From: Diplolepis rosae
Lineage: Eukaryota > Arthropoda > Insecta > Hymenoptera > Diplolepididae
Direction of reading: 5' to 3'
NCBI GenBank assembly: GCA_030998225.1
Contig: JAPYXD010000695.1
Location: forward strand, 4,073,001-4,137,000
DNA length: 64,000 nucleotides
The translations under genes and the position numbers were made by a program. Shown here piece by piece: positions 53,801 through 64,000 of the stretch; position 1 is the first letter of the stretch, and each line of letters opens with the position of its first letter. The notes beneath the pieces were generated by a model. That model saw nothing but the letters and a program-made list of their open reading frames with translations. It was not told the DNA's origin and searched no databases.

Positions 53801-55289
53801 TTGATACAAATAAATGTTCTTCGTGTAATTTTTGAAAATATCGATTTTCAGGTTTCAACAGATTCCGGTACAGACATCTTTTCTGTATACAAGTACTTCC
53901 TAAATCGGAATCAGTATTATTTTATTGATTCCGATTTAAGCAGTAATTTTGAACGTAATTGCATTCTTTATTTTCTCGAAATTAACGTTGAACTAAAACG
54001 GTGAATTTTGCTGATTTAAGAATAACAATACTCCTTAAAATGATGATTCTAAAAATCTCTCAATTTGGTTCAATTTACTTCATAATATCCACAAAATTCC
54101 GGCTTTCAATAATACAATAATTTGGGAAAAAAGTTTCGAAATGCAAAAAAGGTAGAAAATGGAAATTAATTATACAGTCAGCTTGTGAGGATGACGAGTA
54201 ATCGTCTCTTTTGTACAATTCCATTCTTTAGGTTCGGTGAATGTATGTTAATAATAACATTCTTAAGAGTTTCTGAATCGAAAAAGAATGTTTAAGTACT
54301 TGTATAATCCATTATCTCTAATTGAGTTCTCTTTTCAGGCAAATTTTTCAAGCATAAAGGATCTTGAATGAAATGTAGTAAGAGGTAAAATGAAATGCAT
54401 GAAAAAGCTAAAGCACTACTTTTTAATTGAAAAATATTTCAAATCGTTTTTAATAATTAATTAACGTAATTAATTGTTGTTAGACAAATTTGAAATTGTA
54501 CAGTATTAATCAAAATGTAATGTGAAGGCAAAAGCTCAGTGATGAACCTTTCGTGACTGTAGGCTACTAACTCACATTTGCCAAATGGCTGGGTCAGGGT
54601 GAATCACGTGACTTCACGACGGGGTGTGGTGAATTAAATTTCATTATAATTAAGGCAGATTTTTACGTATAGAAAGCTCAAAAGAAATTGTGGAAATTTC
54701 TTAGTATATCAAAATCCACTGTTGTGTAAAATATTTCAACTTCAGATTTTGAAGTTTGTAATATTTATTCAGGGGTTTCAACCTCACCTTATTATATAAA
54801 ATTGTTATAATATTTTTTAGTTTCATTAATAATTATGTCACTTTGACTAGTGTTCTTAAATTCTCGAGAAAAATAATATGTTACAGAAGCATTAAAATAA
54901 TTTGATACGCAAAATAGTAACTTTATATTCTCGTTGCTTACCACAAAAGGACTGAACAAGTTTTCTCTAGTTTTTAAAATTTGCCAAATAGTATAAGTCT
55001 TAAGTTTTCAGTCTTAGACCTCTTTATGAAATACATAAAATATTAAGAACATTACCAGTTTTTTTATAAGATGAGAATGTAATGCTTTTTAAGTTAATAA
55101 GCTTTTTAAATGTCGTTCTAAAATTTAAACCATATCAATAATGCCTAAAATGTGTGGGCGAGGGCTTATAAATTCTACAGAGCAGATAAACGTCCCAGAA
55201 ATTCTCGAGTAAATCTTCATGCTCGAGAGAATTTCTCAGAGCATTTAAATTCTTTAGAACATTAAATTTGACATTAAAGGATTTCAAAC
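53801..55289. other. No feature seen
   Basis: AT-rich sequence. A 67-codon open frame (53801-54004) has no motif. I see no repeat that matches elsewhere in the window. Confidence 0.35.
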
Positions 55290-55400
55290 CTATTTGAGCC
55301 CATGGATTAATTGTAACACGTGACTAAATTGCCCATTAATTGGTTAATGTAGGATAAATTTTTTTAATTTACAAAACGTCTTATATATATTTTTAAATTG
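55290..55400. repeat. Partial copy of the ATGGATC palindromic MITE
   Basis: GAGCCCATGGATTAATTGTA, ACACGTGACTAAATTG and AATTTACAAAACGTCTT match the left part of the elements at 41285, 55886 and 58545. Confidence 0.55.
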
Positions 55401-55829
55401 AATTTATCATTTTCAGCCTATTTTGATATTAATTTTATTTTTCGATTGAAAGTTTTGCTTTTTCATTGAAAAAATTAAGGCTAGTGTAAAAATTCGAGGA
55501 TTATGAAAAATATTTGTGGCAATTCAAAGTTTCTCTAAAGAAATGAAATTTAAAAAAAATTCAAATTCTTTAGAACTAGCCATGTAAAGCTGAGGCTTTT
55601 TTCAATAATTTTTTTAATCTGTCAATATTTTATAATCTTTCTATCTTTTGAAATGGAATAAAAACTTTTGACATCTGTTAAATTTCTTGAAATAGCTTGA
55701 CATTTTACAGAATTTCTCAAGATTTTAAAAAATAGTACGCCATTTTACAGTCGTTGACTTTATTGCCATTTTATAAAAACATTTTTAATGATTTATAATC
55801 TGAAAGTTTTTTAAAACTGAAATCTCTTA
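55401..55829. other. No feature seen
   Basis: AT-rich spacer. Confidence 0.4.
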
Positions 55830-55885
55830 ACTTTAATCAGTTTTTCCAACTAATTTTATCAAGTGATTAATTTCTAGTCATTTCA

Positions 55886-56244
55886 GGTCATGGATCAATC
55901 GGATCCCGTGACTAAATTATACATAATTTCGTTCATGTAAGATAACTTTTTTAATTTACAAAACATCTTTCTGGACATTTGGAAAACATAACAGAAAAAA
56001 TAAAAGCATGTCTGTTGACATTTTTTTAGTAAAAATTTTGAAAAAAATTGTATGACTTATCGCTAATTACAGTTAACTGTATAAATATTTGTAAAATTTT
56101 CACTCAAACGAAGTTGACAGACGTTCTTTATCGTCTTCTCCTGTATTTTCCAAATCTCTGAAAAAATATTTTGTAAAATAAAAAAAGTTGTCTTACATGA
56201 ACTTTTACAAAAATTTGGACACATGGTCTAGTTAATCCAAAGCC
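55886..56244. mobile_element. ATGGATC palindromic MITE
   Basis: GGTCATGGATCAATCGGATC at the left, GTCTAGTTAATCCAAAG at the right, with the shared middle CAAACGAAGTTGACAGACGT and GTAAGATAACTTTTTTAATT. TTAA follows on the right (56245-56248); TTCA precedes on the left. The 55 bp before it (from about 55830) also match the flank of the 58545 copy, so the repeat unit there is longer than the MITE alone. Confidence 0.68.
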
Positions 56245-56248
56245 TTAA

Positions 56249-58480
56249 ATTATATATTTATGAATATAAAAACATGGTGTGCCAATTTTCAGAAAAATGG
56301 ATTTCAGACAAACATCTTTCAGATACTCCTCAAATCCATCTATCATTCTTGAATCAGATTTTCGATTAAACTTTTTACCACACGCGAAGATATCGATCTT
56401 CAAAAACGCTTCATGAATTTCTGTAATAAATTTCTTGCTGAAAAATATCTTTGCATGATGAGAAAAAAAGTTGACAGATAAGGAAGATTTAATTTGATAT
56501 GAGGTTGGTTCTTTTATAGATAAAACTCTGAGATTTTTTGTGTTTAATAGAATTGAGGAAATTCAATTATTATGGAATAGAATTATTTGTAAAGCTATAT
56601 AACATATTGAATCTGTCATGTTGGTAACAGATTACATTGATCATCAGAATAATTTAATATTGAATAAAAATTGAAGATATCCCGCCCTTAAAAATTCAGG
56701 AAGCAACTTCAGTTTTAGTAATTCACGGCAACAATTACCAGTTAGACAATGGTAATAAATTTGCCCCGAGAATCACAGCAGAATACATTTTTCATCACAT
56801 GGGATTCAATTCTATAGGTGTTGAAACAATGGAGCTTTTCAGGTTATTCAGACTTTAATACTTCTTTTGTAATAAAAGTTATAGTATCATTTCATGTATA
56901 ATCTACTATCCCAAAAATTATAATGCAACGTCTAAATTTTTTATGAAATAAAACCTCATGTAGAAATGATTTCTTTCTACACTGTTGGAAATTTTCGGAA
57001 ATTTACAAAATTTTTATGTTACAAAGGTAACGTAAAATTTGACGATATTTATGATGTTTTTGAGTAAAAATATCTTAAAATTGCGAAAAATGTACTGTTT
57101 TCTCTGAAATTTTTCTTAATATTATGAAACTCAACTGAATTTTCATAAAATGTGTCTTAAGACTATCAAACTGTAAGAGAATTTTTATAAAATTATCATA
57201 AAATTGAGAAACTGTAAAAAAAATTCCAGTCACATATAACATATATTTGAAAATATAGATATGTTCACAATTTAAAATTTTGTCTAAAAAATTTCATAAA
57301 ATTATATGCGAGTTTCAAAAGTCAAATAATCATTTTTATTGGTCTGAATCATTTTATAGTGAAATTAGTAATTATTAAAACAATAATATAAATTTATTAC
57401 AAGTTTAATGACCAGAAAAGATTTTTTATTTATTTTTATCTTCTGATATTTAATTTGGATTTCAATTAATAATATTTTCTCATATTGCAGATTTGAAATT
57501 CATGAAAAACCACTAATATTTTTAGGTTAATAAAAATGAATAATAAAAAATTGATTTTTAACACAAAAACACATTTTCTTAATAAAAGATTTGATGTAAT
57601 AAAAAATAATATTGATCATAAAAAATGCAGCGGCATAAAGTTTTTATTCTTTGTTTGAAAATTGTTTTTGAGTAATTCATATTTACGAAAATGAGCAAAG
57701 AAAAATGTTTCCTAGATACTAAAAGAAAAACCCAGATTAAATATAAAAAAATCCCATAATCTAAACGGTTATTCTTACATAGTAAACTTCTAAGCTGACG
57801 AGTAATCTTTACATATTATCTAATTTATTTCTCCTCGCACAAGAGTTATCTTTATTCCTAAAAGAAAAAACTAATCTAAAATGAAACTTGATCAGAAGCA
57901 AAAAATTATTTAGTCATCCGTAGTAAAATGAATAAAATAAATTCTAACCTAAATACTTCTGATACATATATTATATAAATTTATATACAATTTTCAGGGA
58001 TACATTTCACGCGATGCAGTGTTTAATTTTCAAATATGGAATATAAATTTGATACTGAAAAAACAATCATCTATTGGATACAAAAATATAAAAGTCATTT
58101 TTTAAAACCGTTATTTTCTGCATCTTTCGATAACATGCAGTGCACGTTTTCATATATAACTGTAAATATAAGACATTGGCGTGGAATCTGAAAAGTATCG
58201 ATATCTTTTCACACGAAAGAAGTTAGATTAAGTTGTTACTAAAGTATGTGCTATAAAGATAGGCTAGTCCCCTTTATTTCGAAGTATCAGATATCTTGTA
58301 TCCATCGGGCTCCGGACACCTACATGCATTGGACGTAATTTCTGCTACCCTTATGAATTGATCGGTCAATATTAGATCTCGGAAAAACCATATATACGAC
58401 TCCTCGAATCAATTTTCTACATATTTGTGAGAAAATTGAATGAACTAAAGTTTTCTACTGACTTTATGACGCAAATAATA
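56249..58480. other. No feature seen
   Basis: Long AT-rich stretch. The only less AT-rich part is 58255-58390 (with ATCCATCGGGCTCCGGACAC), in which I recognise no gene. Confidence 0.4.
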
Positions 58481-58544
58481 CTCTCTTAACATTAATCAGT
58501 TTTTATAACTAATTTTATCAAGTGATTAATTTCTAGTCATTTAA

Positions 58545-58852
58545 GTCTATGGATCAATTGGATCACGTGACTAAATTATACATAATTTCGTTCATGTAAG
58601 ATAACTGTTTTAATTTACAAAACATCTTTCTAAAAATGTGGAAAACATAAAAGAAGACAATAAAACAAGTCCGTTGATATTTTTTTAGTAAAAATTTTTA
58701 TAAAATTTTCACTTAAACGAAGTTGACAGACGTTCTTTATCGTCTTCTTTTGTATTTTCCAAATTTTTTAAAAAATATTTTGAAAAATAAAAAAGTTGTC
58801 TTACGTGAACTTTTAGAGAAATTTGGCCACGTGGTCTAGTTTATCCATGGCC
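58545..58852. mobile_element. ATGGATC palindromic MITE
   Basis: GTCTATGGATCAATTGGATC at the left and GGCCATGGATAAACTAGACC (right end, reverse complement), with TTAA on both sides (58541-58544 and 58853-58856). The same internal words as at 41285 and 55886. Confidence 0.7.
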
Positions 58853-58969
58853 TTAACTAGTTTATTGAGCCAGATCCACTGAGAAATCAGTCAACATCAA
58901 CTCTGGTTGAAAAAAAAAATCTTGATTAAAATTATTTAACATCAAGAAGAAAGTAATTGCAATTTCTAC

Positions 58970-59700
58970 CCTTATAAAGAACCCCAGATGTGAAAAGCGC
59001 ACCTAAAGCATAAAAATTTTGATGTAACTTTATACTGCCCTAAATCAAAGAATAAGTATTTCAGAACACGTAGGTATATTGTAAAAAACTCATAGACCGT
59101 TTCTACCCTAAAAAACGCCTTGAAAATTCAGAAATATGATTTCTATAACGTAAAAAATTATAATCTCATTTCCAGTTATTTTACCTTGATGTAAATTGAT
59201 GAAAACACACCCCAGAACATGTAACTATATTAACAAAAATTAAAGCTATTAAAACCCCTAGAAATCACCTCTGAATAGAGAAAAAACACCCCTAAAAAAT
59301 AATTTATCATCACATTCATTCCCTGTTATTTTATCCTATTCCAAATGGAAAAATAAGTATTTCGCAATACGTACACGGAAAAAAATAGTTTAGTAAAGTT
59401 TATAGAACTGTTTAAGAGTTAGGCATTTACAAAACAGAGTTCTCCAACATTTATAGAACTTTTCAATATAAAATGCAGAACATTCAGGAAAAATTATTCA
59501 AAGATCTATATTAATTATGAAAAGTTCTATAAATTTTGTAGAACTTTGTTCCGTAAGTTCCTGTATCCTCAACTCTTGTACAGTTCTATAAACTTTATTA
59601 AACCTTTTTTTACGTGTAGGTAAGTTTTACGAAACTTAAAGACCATTGCAACCCTTATAAACCACTCCGGAATGGAGAAGAAAGCACCTCTCTTAATTGG
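58970..59700. repeat. Degenerate tandem repeats
   Basis: The words AATAAGTATTTC, ACACGTAGGTA/ACATGTAACTA, AACCCCTAGAAATCACC, GAATGGAGAAGAAA and TTATTTTACC recur at irregular intervals of roughly 160-190 bp. The third unit is interrupted by the MITE at 59374-59616. Confidence 0.5.
59374..59616. mobile_element. CACGGAAAA-ended MITE
   Basis: CACGGAAAAAAATAGTTTAG at the left, and CACGTAAAAAAGGTTTAATA in reverse complement at the right, then matching AAAGTTTATAGAACTGT. TA flanks both ends (59372-59373 and 59617-59618). A neighbouring repeat unit (59060-59075, ACACGTAGGTATATTG) shows the same text without the insert. Its ends resemble those of the 42827-43961 element. Confidence 0.78.
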
Positions 59701-59868
59701 TCACCCGATTCAAGTTTTGAATTCTTCACAGCATCCATAATAAAAAATAACCCCGATTTGTTTTGCAAATTTGATGTATTCAGAATAGTTAGACAATTCA
59801 TCAATGTAAATATATAATTTTTTTTAAAACTATACTGTAAGAACTGAAAAAATCATTTTTTTATAATC

Positions 59869-60042
59869 CAGGGGCGCAGCTAGACATTTTGGGACTCGGG
59901 GCAAAACAATTTAGGGGACCCTTTCTTTCTAAAGAAAGGACCATGCGGGCCTTTTTTTCCTGTTGTCTTGTTTTCCACCGTATTCAAGAGGGTCTACGCA
60001 AGGCCCAGGGGCAGACCCCCCCCCCCCCCATCTGCGCCCCTG
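59869..60042. mobile_element. hAT-type MITE
   Basis: The inverted ends CAGGGGCGCAG and CTGCGCCCCTG are flanked by 8-bp duplications differing at one base, TTATAATC (59861-59868) and CTATAATC (60043-60050). CAGGG ends with an 8-bp target duplication are characteristic of hAT transposons. It carries a run of 14 C (60016-60029). A short open frame running through it is not a gene. Confidence 0.88.
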
Positions 60043-60050
60043 CTATAATC

Positions 60051-60879
60051 AATCACCGGCTTATTTTTTGTTCCAACCCCTAAGGTCGTTTGAACATCCA
60101 AAATAATTTGGATTTCAGTTTCAAAATACATATATAAACTGGAAATGAACAAGACTGTTTCGAGGTGTATTCACAATTATAGGGGTAGTTTTTGAGGTAT
60201 TATTACAGAATTTTTTTGCGACCTTTTTCTCACATATTTTTCATGTCATTTCAAAAAAATAATAATAATTTCAATGAGAAAAAAAATTCTCATCAAAGTT
60301 ATGCAAATTTTTCAGTTTATCATAATTTTTGCATTTTTCCACAGGGTATGTAATTTTAAGGGTTAAATTGTTTTTAAAAAATACTTAAAACTGAATAGAG
60401 AAAATTAAATGTATTTTCTTCATTTTATATTCTAAAAAATAAACTTAAAATATAATAGTTAATTATAAAAAGAACACTTTAAGATTTAAAATAGTGAAAT
60501 GGAAAATTTATACTAAATTTTAATTTTACTAAGAACATATATATTTTACGTGGAAACGTGATCTTTAAGGGTATAACAATGCGTGTTCTTAATATGAAAT
60601 ACACAAAGAAAAAGTAAATAACCTAAAATAGGTTTAAGTGAATCAATAATTCCCAGAAAAGTTCAACTGATTTAAATTTAGAGGATACAAAACTACGATA
60701 TTCTATGTTAAGAACATGCCTTGTATCTCAACTTCTCCAAATATTAATATTAACATAAATCTAAATATAAAATAAAAATGCACATTATTAACGTTTAAAA
60801 TCATTGCTGGCAATAAATGAATATAGTGTCAATACATTTAATTTTTTCCAATCTTCAAAATTAAACTGGAGTGGAAGAA
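60051..60879. other. No feature seen
   Basis: AT-rich spacer before the satellite. Confidence 0.4.
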
Positions 60880-62556
60880 TATATTCAACTCTATCCTTCG
60901 TTATCCATGCCGATCCATTTCTATCAATTCATCATGAACTCTATCCCTTCGGATTCTTTTCCAACTATTTTATAATCTACTACATACAAATATTGTAATT
61001 CCTATTTTTCTATCCCTTCCTATCGTCTGTCTAATAATTAAAATACTTTTCTATCTCTTTTAAAACACACTACTGCATCTATCTTTTTCAGTTCTTATAT
61101 GTGTATTAACGTCAATTATTTTCCTGATTATTTCAATGCTTTTCTGTATTTTTTAAAACAACTAACGAAATTATCCTTTCAATCATATCAATTCTATTAT
61201 ATCCGATTCATAATATTATATATTACAGTCCCTAACTTTTTAATCTCAATCTTCATATTCATGTCTATCATTTGTCTACAATTTTAATCCTTTGTGTCTC
61301 TTTCAAAATCCACAAGCGCATCTATTTTTCGACCCCTATTTTACTATTAATGTCTAATGCCTATCTTTTTTCCAGTTATTTCAAACCCATTCCATTTAAT
61401 TTCTAATCTACTATTATCTTTCTATCCATGTCTATCAATTGTCTACTAAATTTCATATTTTTGGTATCTTTTTAAATCCACTACCATAACTATATTTCTA
61501 TCAATGTCTCTCTTCTGTCTAATCATTTCAATCCTATTGTATCTGATTTATAATACATTACGGCACCTAACTTTTGAATCTCTATCTATATATCCTTTTC
61601 TATCATTTATCTACTTATTTCAATCCTTTGTGTCTCTTTCGAAATCCACTAGCGTATCTATTATTTTCGACCCCTATTTTACTATCAATGTCTAATGCCT
61701 ATCTTTTGTCTAGTTATTTCAATCCCATTGCATTTAATTTTTAATCTACCATTATTTTTCTATCCATGTCTATCAATTATCTACTAAATTTCATTATTTT
61801 TTGTATCATTTGAAATCCACTACCATAACTATATTTCTATCAATGTCTCTCTTCTGTCTAATCATTTCAATCCTATTGTATCTGATTTATAATACATTAC
61901 GGCACCTAACTTTTCAATCTCTATCTATATATCCTTTTCTATCATTTATCTACTTATTTCAATCCTTTGTGTCTCTTTCGAAATCCACTAGCGTATCTAT
62001 TATTTTCGACCCCTATTTTACTATCAATGTCTAATGCCTATCCTTTGTCTAGTTATTTCAATCCCATTCCATTTAATTTTTAATTTACTATTATCTTTCT
62101 ATCCATGCCTATCATTTGTCTACTAAATTTCATTATTTTTTCTATCTTTTGAAATCCACTACCATACCTATATTTCTATCAATGTCTCTCTTCTGTCTAA
62201 TCATTTCAATCCTATTGTATCTGATTTATAATACATTACAGCACTTAACTTTTGAATCTCTATTTTTCTATCCTTTTCTATCCTATTTTTTGTCTAGTTA
62301 TTTCAATCCCATTCCATTTAATTTCTAATCTAGTATCATCTTTCTATCCATGTCTATCATTTATCTACACATTTTAATCCTTTGTGCTACTTTTGAAATC
62401 CACTACCTTAACTATTTTTTCGATCCCTATTTTTCTATCCATGTCTAATGTCTATCCCTTGTTTAATTATTTCTCTTGGGTAATAATTTAAATCATATTT
62501 TTTCTAATTCAAAACATATTACGCCACCTTTTCCAATCTCTATTTTTCTGTTCAAT
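60880..62556 (+). repeat. CTATC-rich satellite with ~339-bp higher-order period
   Basis: The text TTTCTATCAATGTCTCTCTT recurs at 61497, 61836 and 62175, a 339-bp spacing, and CCTTTGTGTCTCTTTC at 61289, 61625 and 61964. Within each period there are four related monomers of about 70-100 bp, each built on TCTATCNATGTCTATC, then TNATTTCAATCC and GAAATCCACTACC-like words. The edges (60880-61150 and 62340-62556) are more degenerate. Leucine- and Phe-rich open frames across it (for example 61504-61695 and 61801-62034) are nearly identical repeats caused by the satellite. Confidence 0.85.
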
Positions 62557-62880
62557 GATATAGATAGAGCAAGCATAGATTCTGATAAAAAAGTAAGGAA
62601 TAAAAAGGTAGATGCAACATTAGATTGACAAAGGGATAGCCTTCTATTGACATGTACAGGTAAAGAACTGAAAAAATTTTGGGAAAGATGGATGCAATAA
62701 TAGATTTCAAGAGATTAAAAATATTGGAATGGATAGGGTGAATTGACACATTTGAGATAGAAAAAGATCAATATCTGTCTACAACAAAATTGGATAGGTT
62801 CAGGTATAGGAAGAGATAGAAATTCTTGGACATGGTAGATCTACTTGTGGATGAAAAAAATAGATCCCGGTGAATACGAT
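62557..62880 (-). repeat. Same satellite in opposite orientation
   Basis: From about 62557 the plus strand changes from CTATC-rich to GATAG-rich (GATATAGATAGAGCAAGCAT, GGGATAGCCTTCTATTG, GGATAGGTTCAGGTATAGG). Read in reverse complement it has the monomer style of the neighbouring array, but diverged. Confidence 0.6.
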
Positions 62881-64000
62881 GCATACCTACATAAATTTAT
62901 TAAAAAAAGATACAGTTTGAAGAATGTATAGTGTGAGCTTGCAGGGATAGAAAATTTATATTATTTTTTATCCAAAATTTCAGCATATACATTATATTAA
63001 TTTTATCCAGGATTAAAATAATATAAAATAAGGCAAATAAAACAGGCAAAAATTTATTTGAACAATGTCAGCGTAAAAAATTAATGTTTTGCTTGATTTA
63101 CTGGTAGATTGTTAGCACAAGGGGGATTTTAAGTGATTGGCTATTACCAAAAAGGAAGGGAAGTTTGAACGGTGTGCAGAGACTTGGCTTTATTCAGCAC
63201 AAAGAAACAAAAGACACCACTAGGTATGTGATATGCACTAACATAAAAATAAAATCGATAATCTTCCCCCTAGAGTTGACGACACCAAATGTGCCACAGA
63301 ATCGATATTCTTGAAAGTATTAGGTTTGCCCTTCCCAAACACCCACTTTTAGCCCTTCGCTTTAGCAAATAAAGCCTCTGACTTTATCTTTTAAGGCTTA
63401 ATTCTAACGTGAAATTTTCTAGAAATCGAATTTTTTTATTTTCTGAAATTATATATTTTCAAGAATCCTCTCCTAAGGTGTCTTGTATAAAGCTGGAATC
63501 GCAGATTAATCATAAGTCGAAATTTATACACGATTTTCATACTTAAAACGTTAAGCGCGTTATTCTCAGACGATTTTTTTTATTGGGCAAGAAGAAAAAA
63601 AAAAAAAAAAATAAACCGATCTTTCTCAAAATTGAATACAATGTTCTGAATATTAGTAGTTCCAACCGATAGTAAAATTATAATTTTTAGATAATAATTT
63701 ATATTTTTTTATTGATAACAAAACAAAAAAATTTAGATTATTCGATTTTTTTTTCTTTCAACTCTCATAAAAGGATTTAATTTTAATTTTAAATAGATCA
63801 ATTTACAAGCAGCTATAGCAAAATCTTTTTTTATTAATAATCCATTTGACTTCTTTATTTTTTATTCGCCAATCCAGATTGATTACCAACGCCAGAGACA
63901 GTGAAATTTGCGAGGTCGTTATTTCAACGCCGTCTATGATACGTTTCAATATTAAAATACTATTATATTTAATACATTCTTCTTTTTTATAAAAATCATT
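62881..64000. other. No gene recognised
   Basis: Contains an A run (63593-63611). Positions 63120-63420 are less AT-rich, with GACGACACCAAATGTGCCAC reminiscent of retroelement end regions, but no LTR partner is present. Confidence 0.35.

Noticed and set aside
51288..56300. A possible 5-kb Tc1-type element with GGCCAAAAAAAATTGGCACAC at 51291 and GTGTGCCAATTTTC at 56278
   Set aside because: The match is only about ten bases, the interior has no transposase motif and the flanking bases do not form a TA duplication.
61504..62328. Repeated plus-strand open frames encoding Leu/Ile/Phe-rich membrane-like peptides
   Set aside because: They are near-identical because they lie in consecutive units of the 339-bp satellite, have no independent start context, and the reading frame is a by-product of CTATC-rich DNA.
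63250..63310. Text resembling a retroelement primer-binding or LTR edge (GACGACACCAAATGTGCCAC)
   Set aside because: No partner LTR, polypurine tract or coding motif is visible before the window ends.

Overview
This is a gene-poor, very AT-rich stretch of an animal nuclear genome, almost certainly an insect. It holds many different mariner/Tc1 transposons, a Gypsy-type LTR retrotransposon of the kind common in insects, Helentron-like (HINE/DINE-1-like) repeats with a GTCT microsatellite, a hAT MITE and a satellite array. I recognise no host protein-coding gene, no rRNA gene and no convincing functional tRNA. The order of insect cannot be fixed from the sequence alone.

Layout. 1-9 kb: a mariner with perfect 29-bp terminal inverted repeats (1122-2294), a nested pair of foldback elements (2389-5045), two copies of a purine/pyrimidine-rich foldback family (5446-6147 and 8276-9004), and two decayed mariners fused to them. 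9.8-15.1 kb: a large inverted-repeat element whose inner arms carry two head-to-head fragments of a SWIM-like zinc-finger protein; about 3 kb with two more mariners is inserted in its left arm. 15.4-22.6 kb: a Tc1-like transposon whose reading frame is split by a 5.4-kb Gypsy-type element (16041-21436, minus strand) with identical 286-bp LTRs, and further damaged by a deleted mariner. 22.6-23.8 kb: a mariner with both ends. 23.8-27.0 kb: a tRNA-like inverted repeat and a long palindrome (25100-27049). 28.3-39.6 kb: five HINE-like copies or fragments in the wider region (three with both ends), a three-armed palindrome (30780-32030), and TTAA-flanked foldback MITEs. 40.4-49.1 kb: a deleted Tc1/mariner-group element, more palindromic MITEs, a TA-flanked 1.1-kb element with CACGG ends, and a 1.5-kb palindrome with internal repeats. 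49-60 kb: mostly featureless AT-rich DNA with a TA-flanked 0.9-kb element carrying a C2H2 zinc-finger fragment, a hAT MITE and a small CACGG MITE. 60.9-62.9 kb: a CTATC-rich satellite with a ~339-bp higher-order period that flips strand near 62560.

How the parts relate. The window reads as layers of insertions: elements inside elements allow relative ages to be ordered and give several natural empty sites. The dominant theme is inverted symmetry: at least fifteen separate palindromic or foldback units, from 150 bp to 5 kb. The most distinctive signals are the HINE-like family with its GCGCGAAGCGCGA-rich tail, the paired inverted tRNA-like modules, the SWIM-bearing long inverted repeat, and a young retrotransposon that is nevertheless crippled by three in-frame stops.
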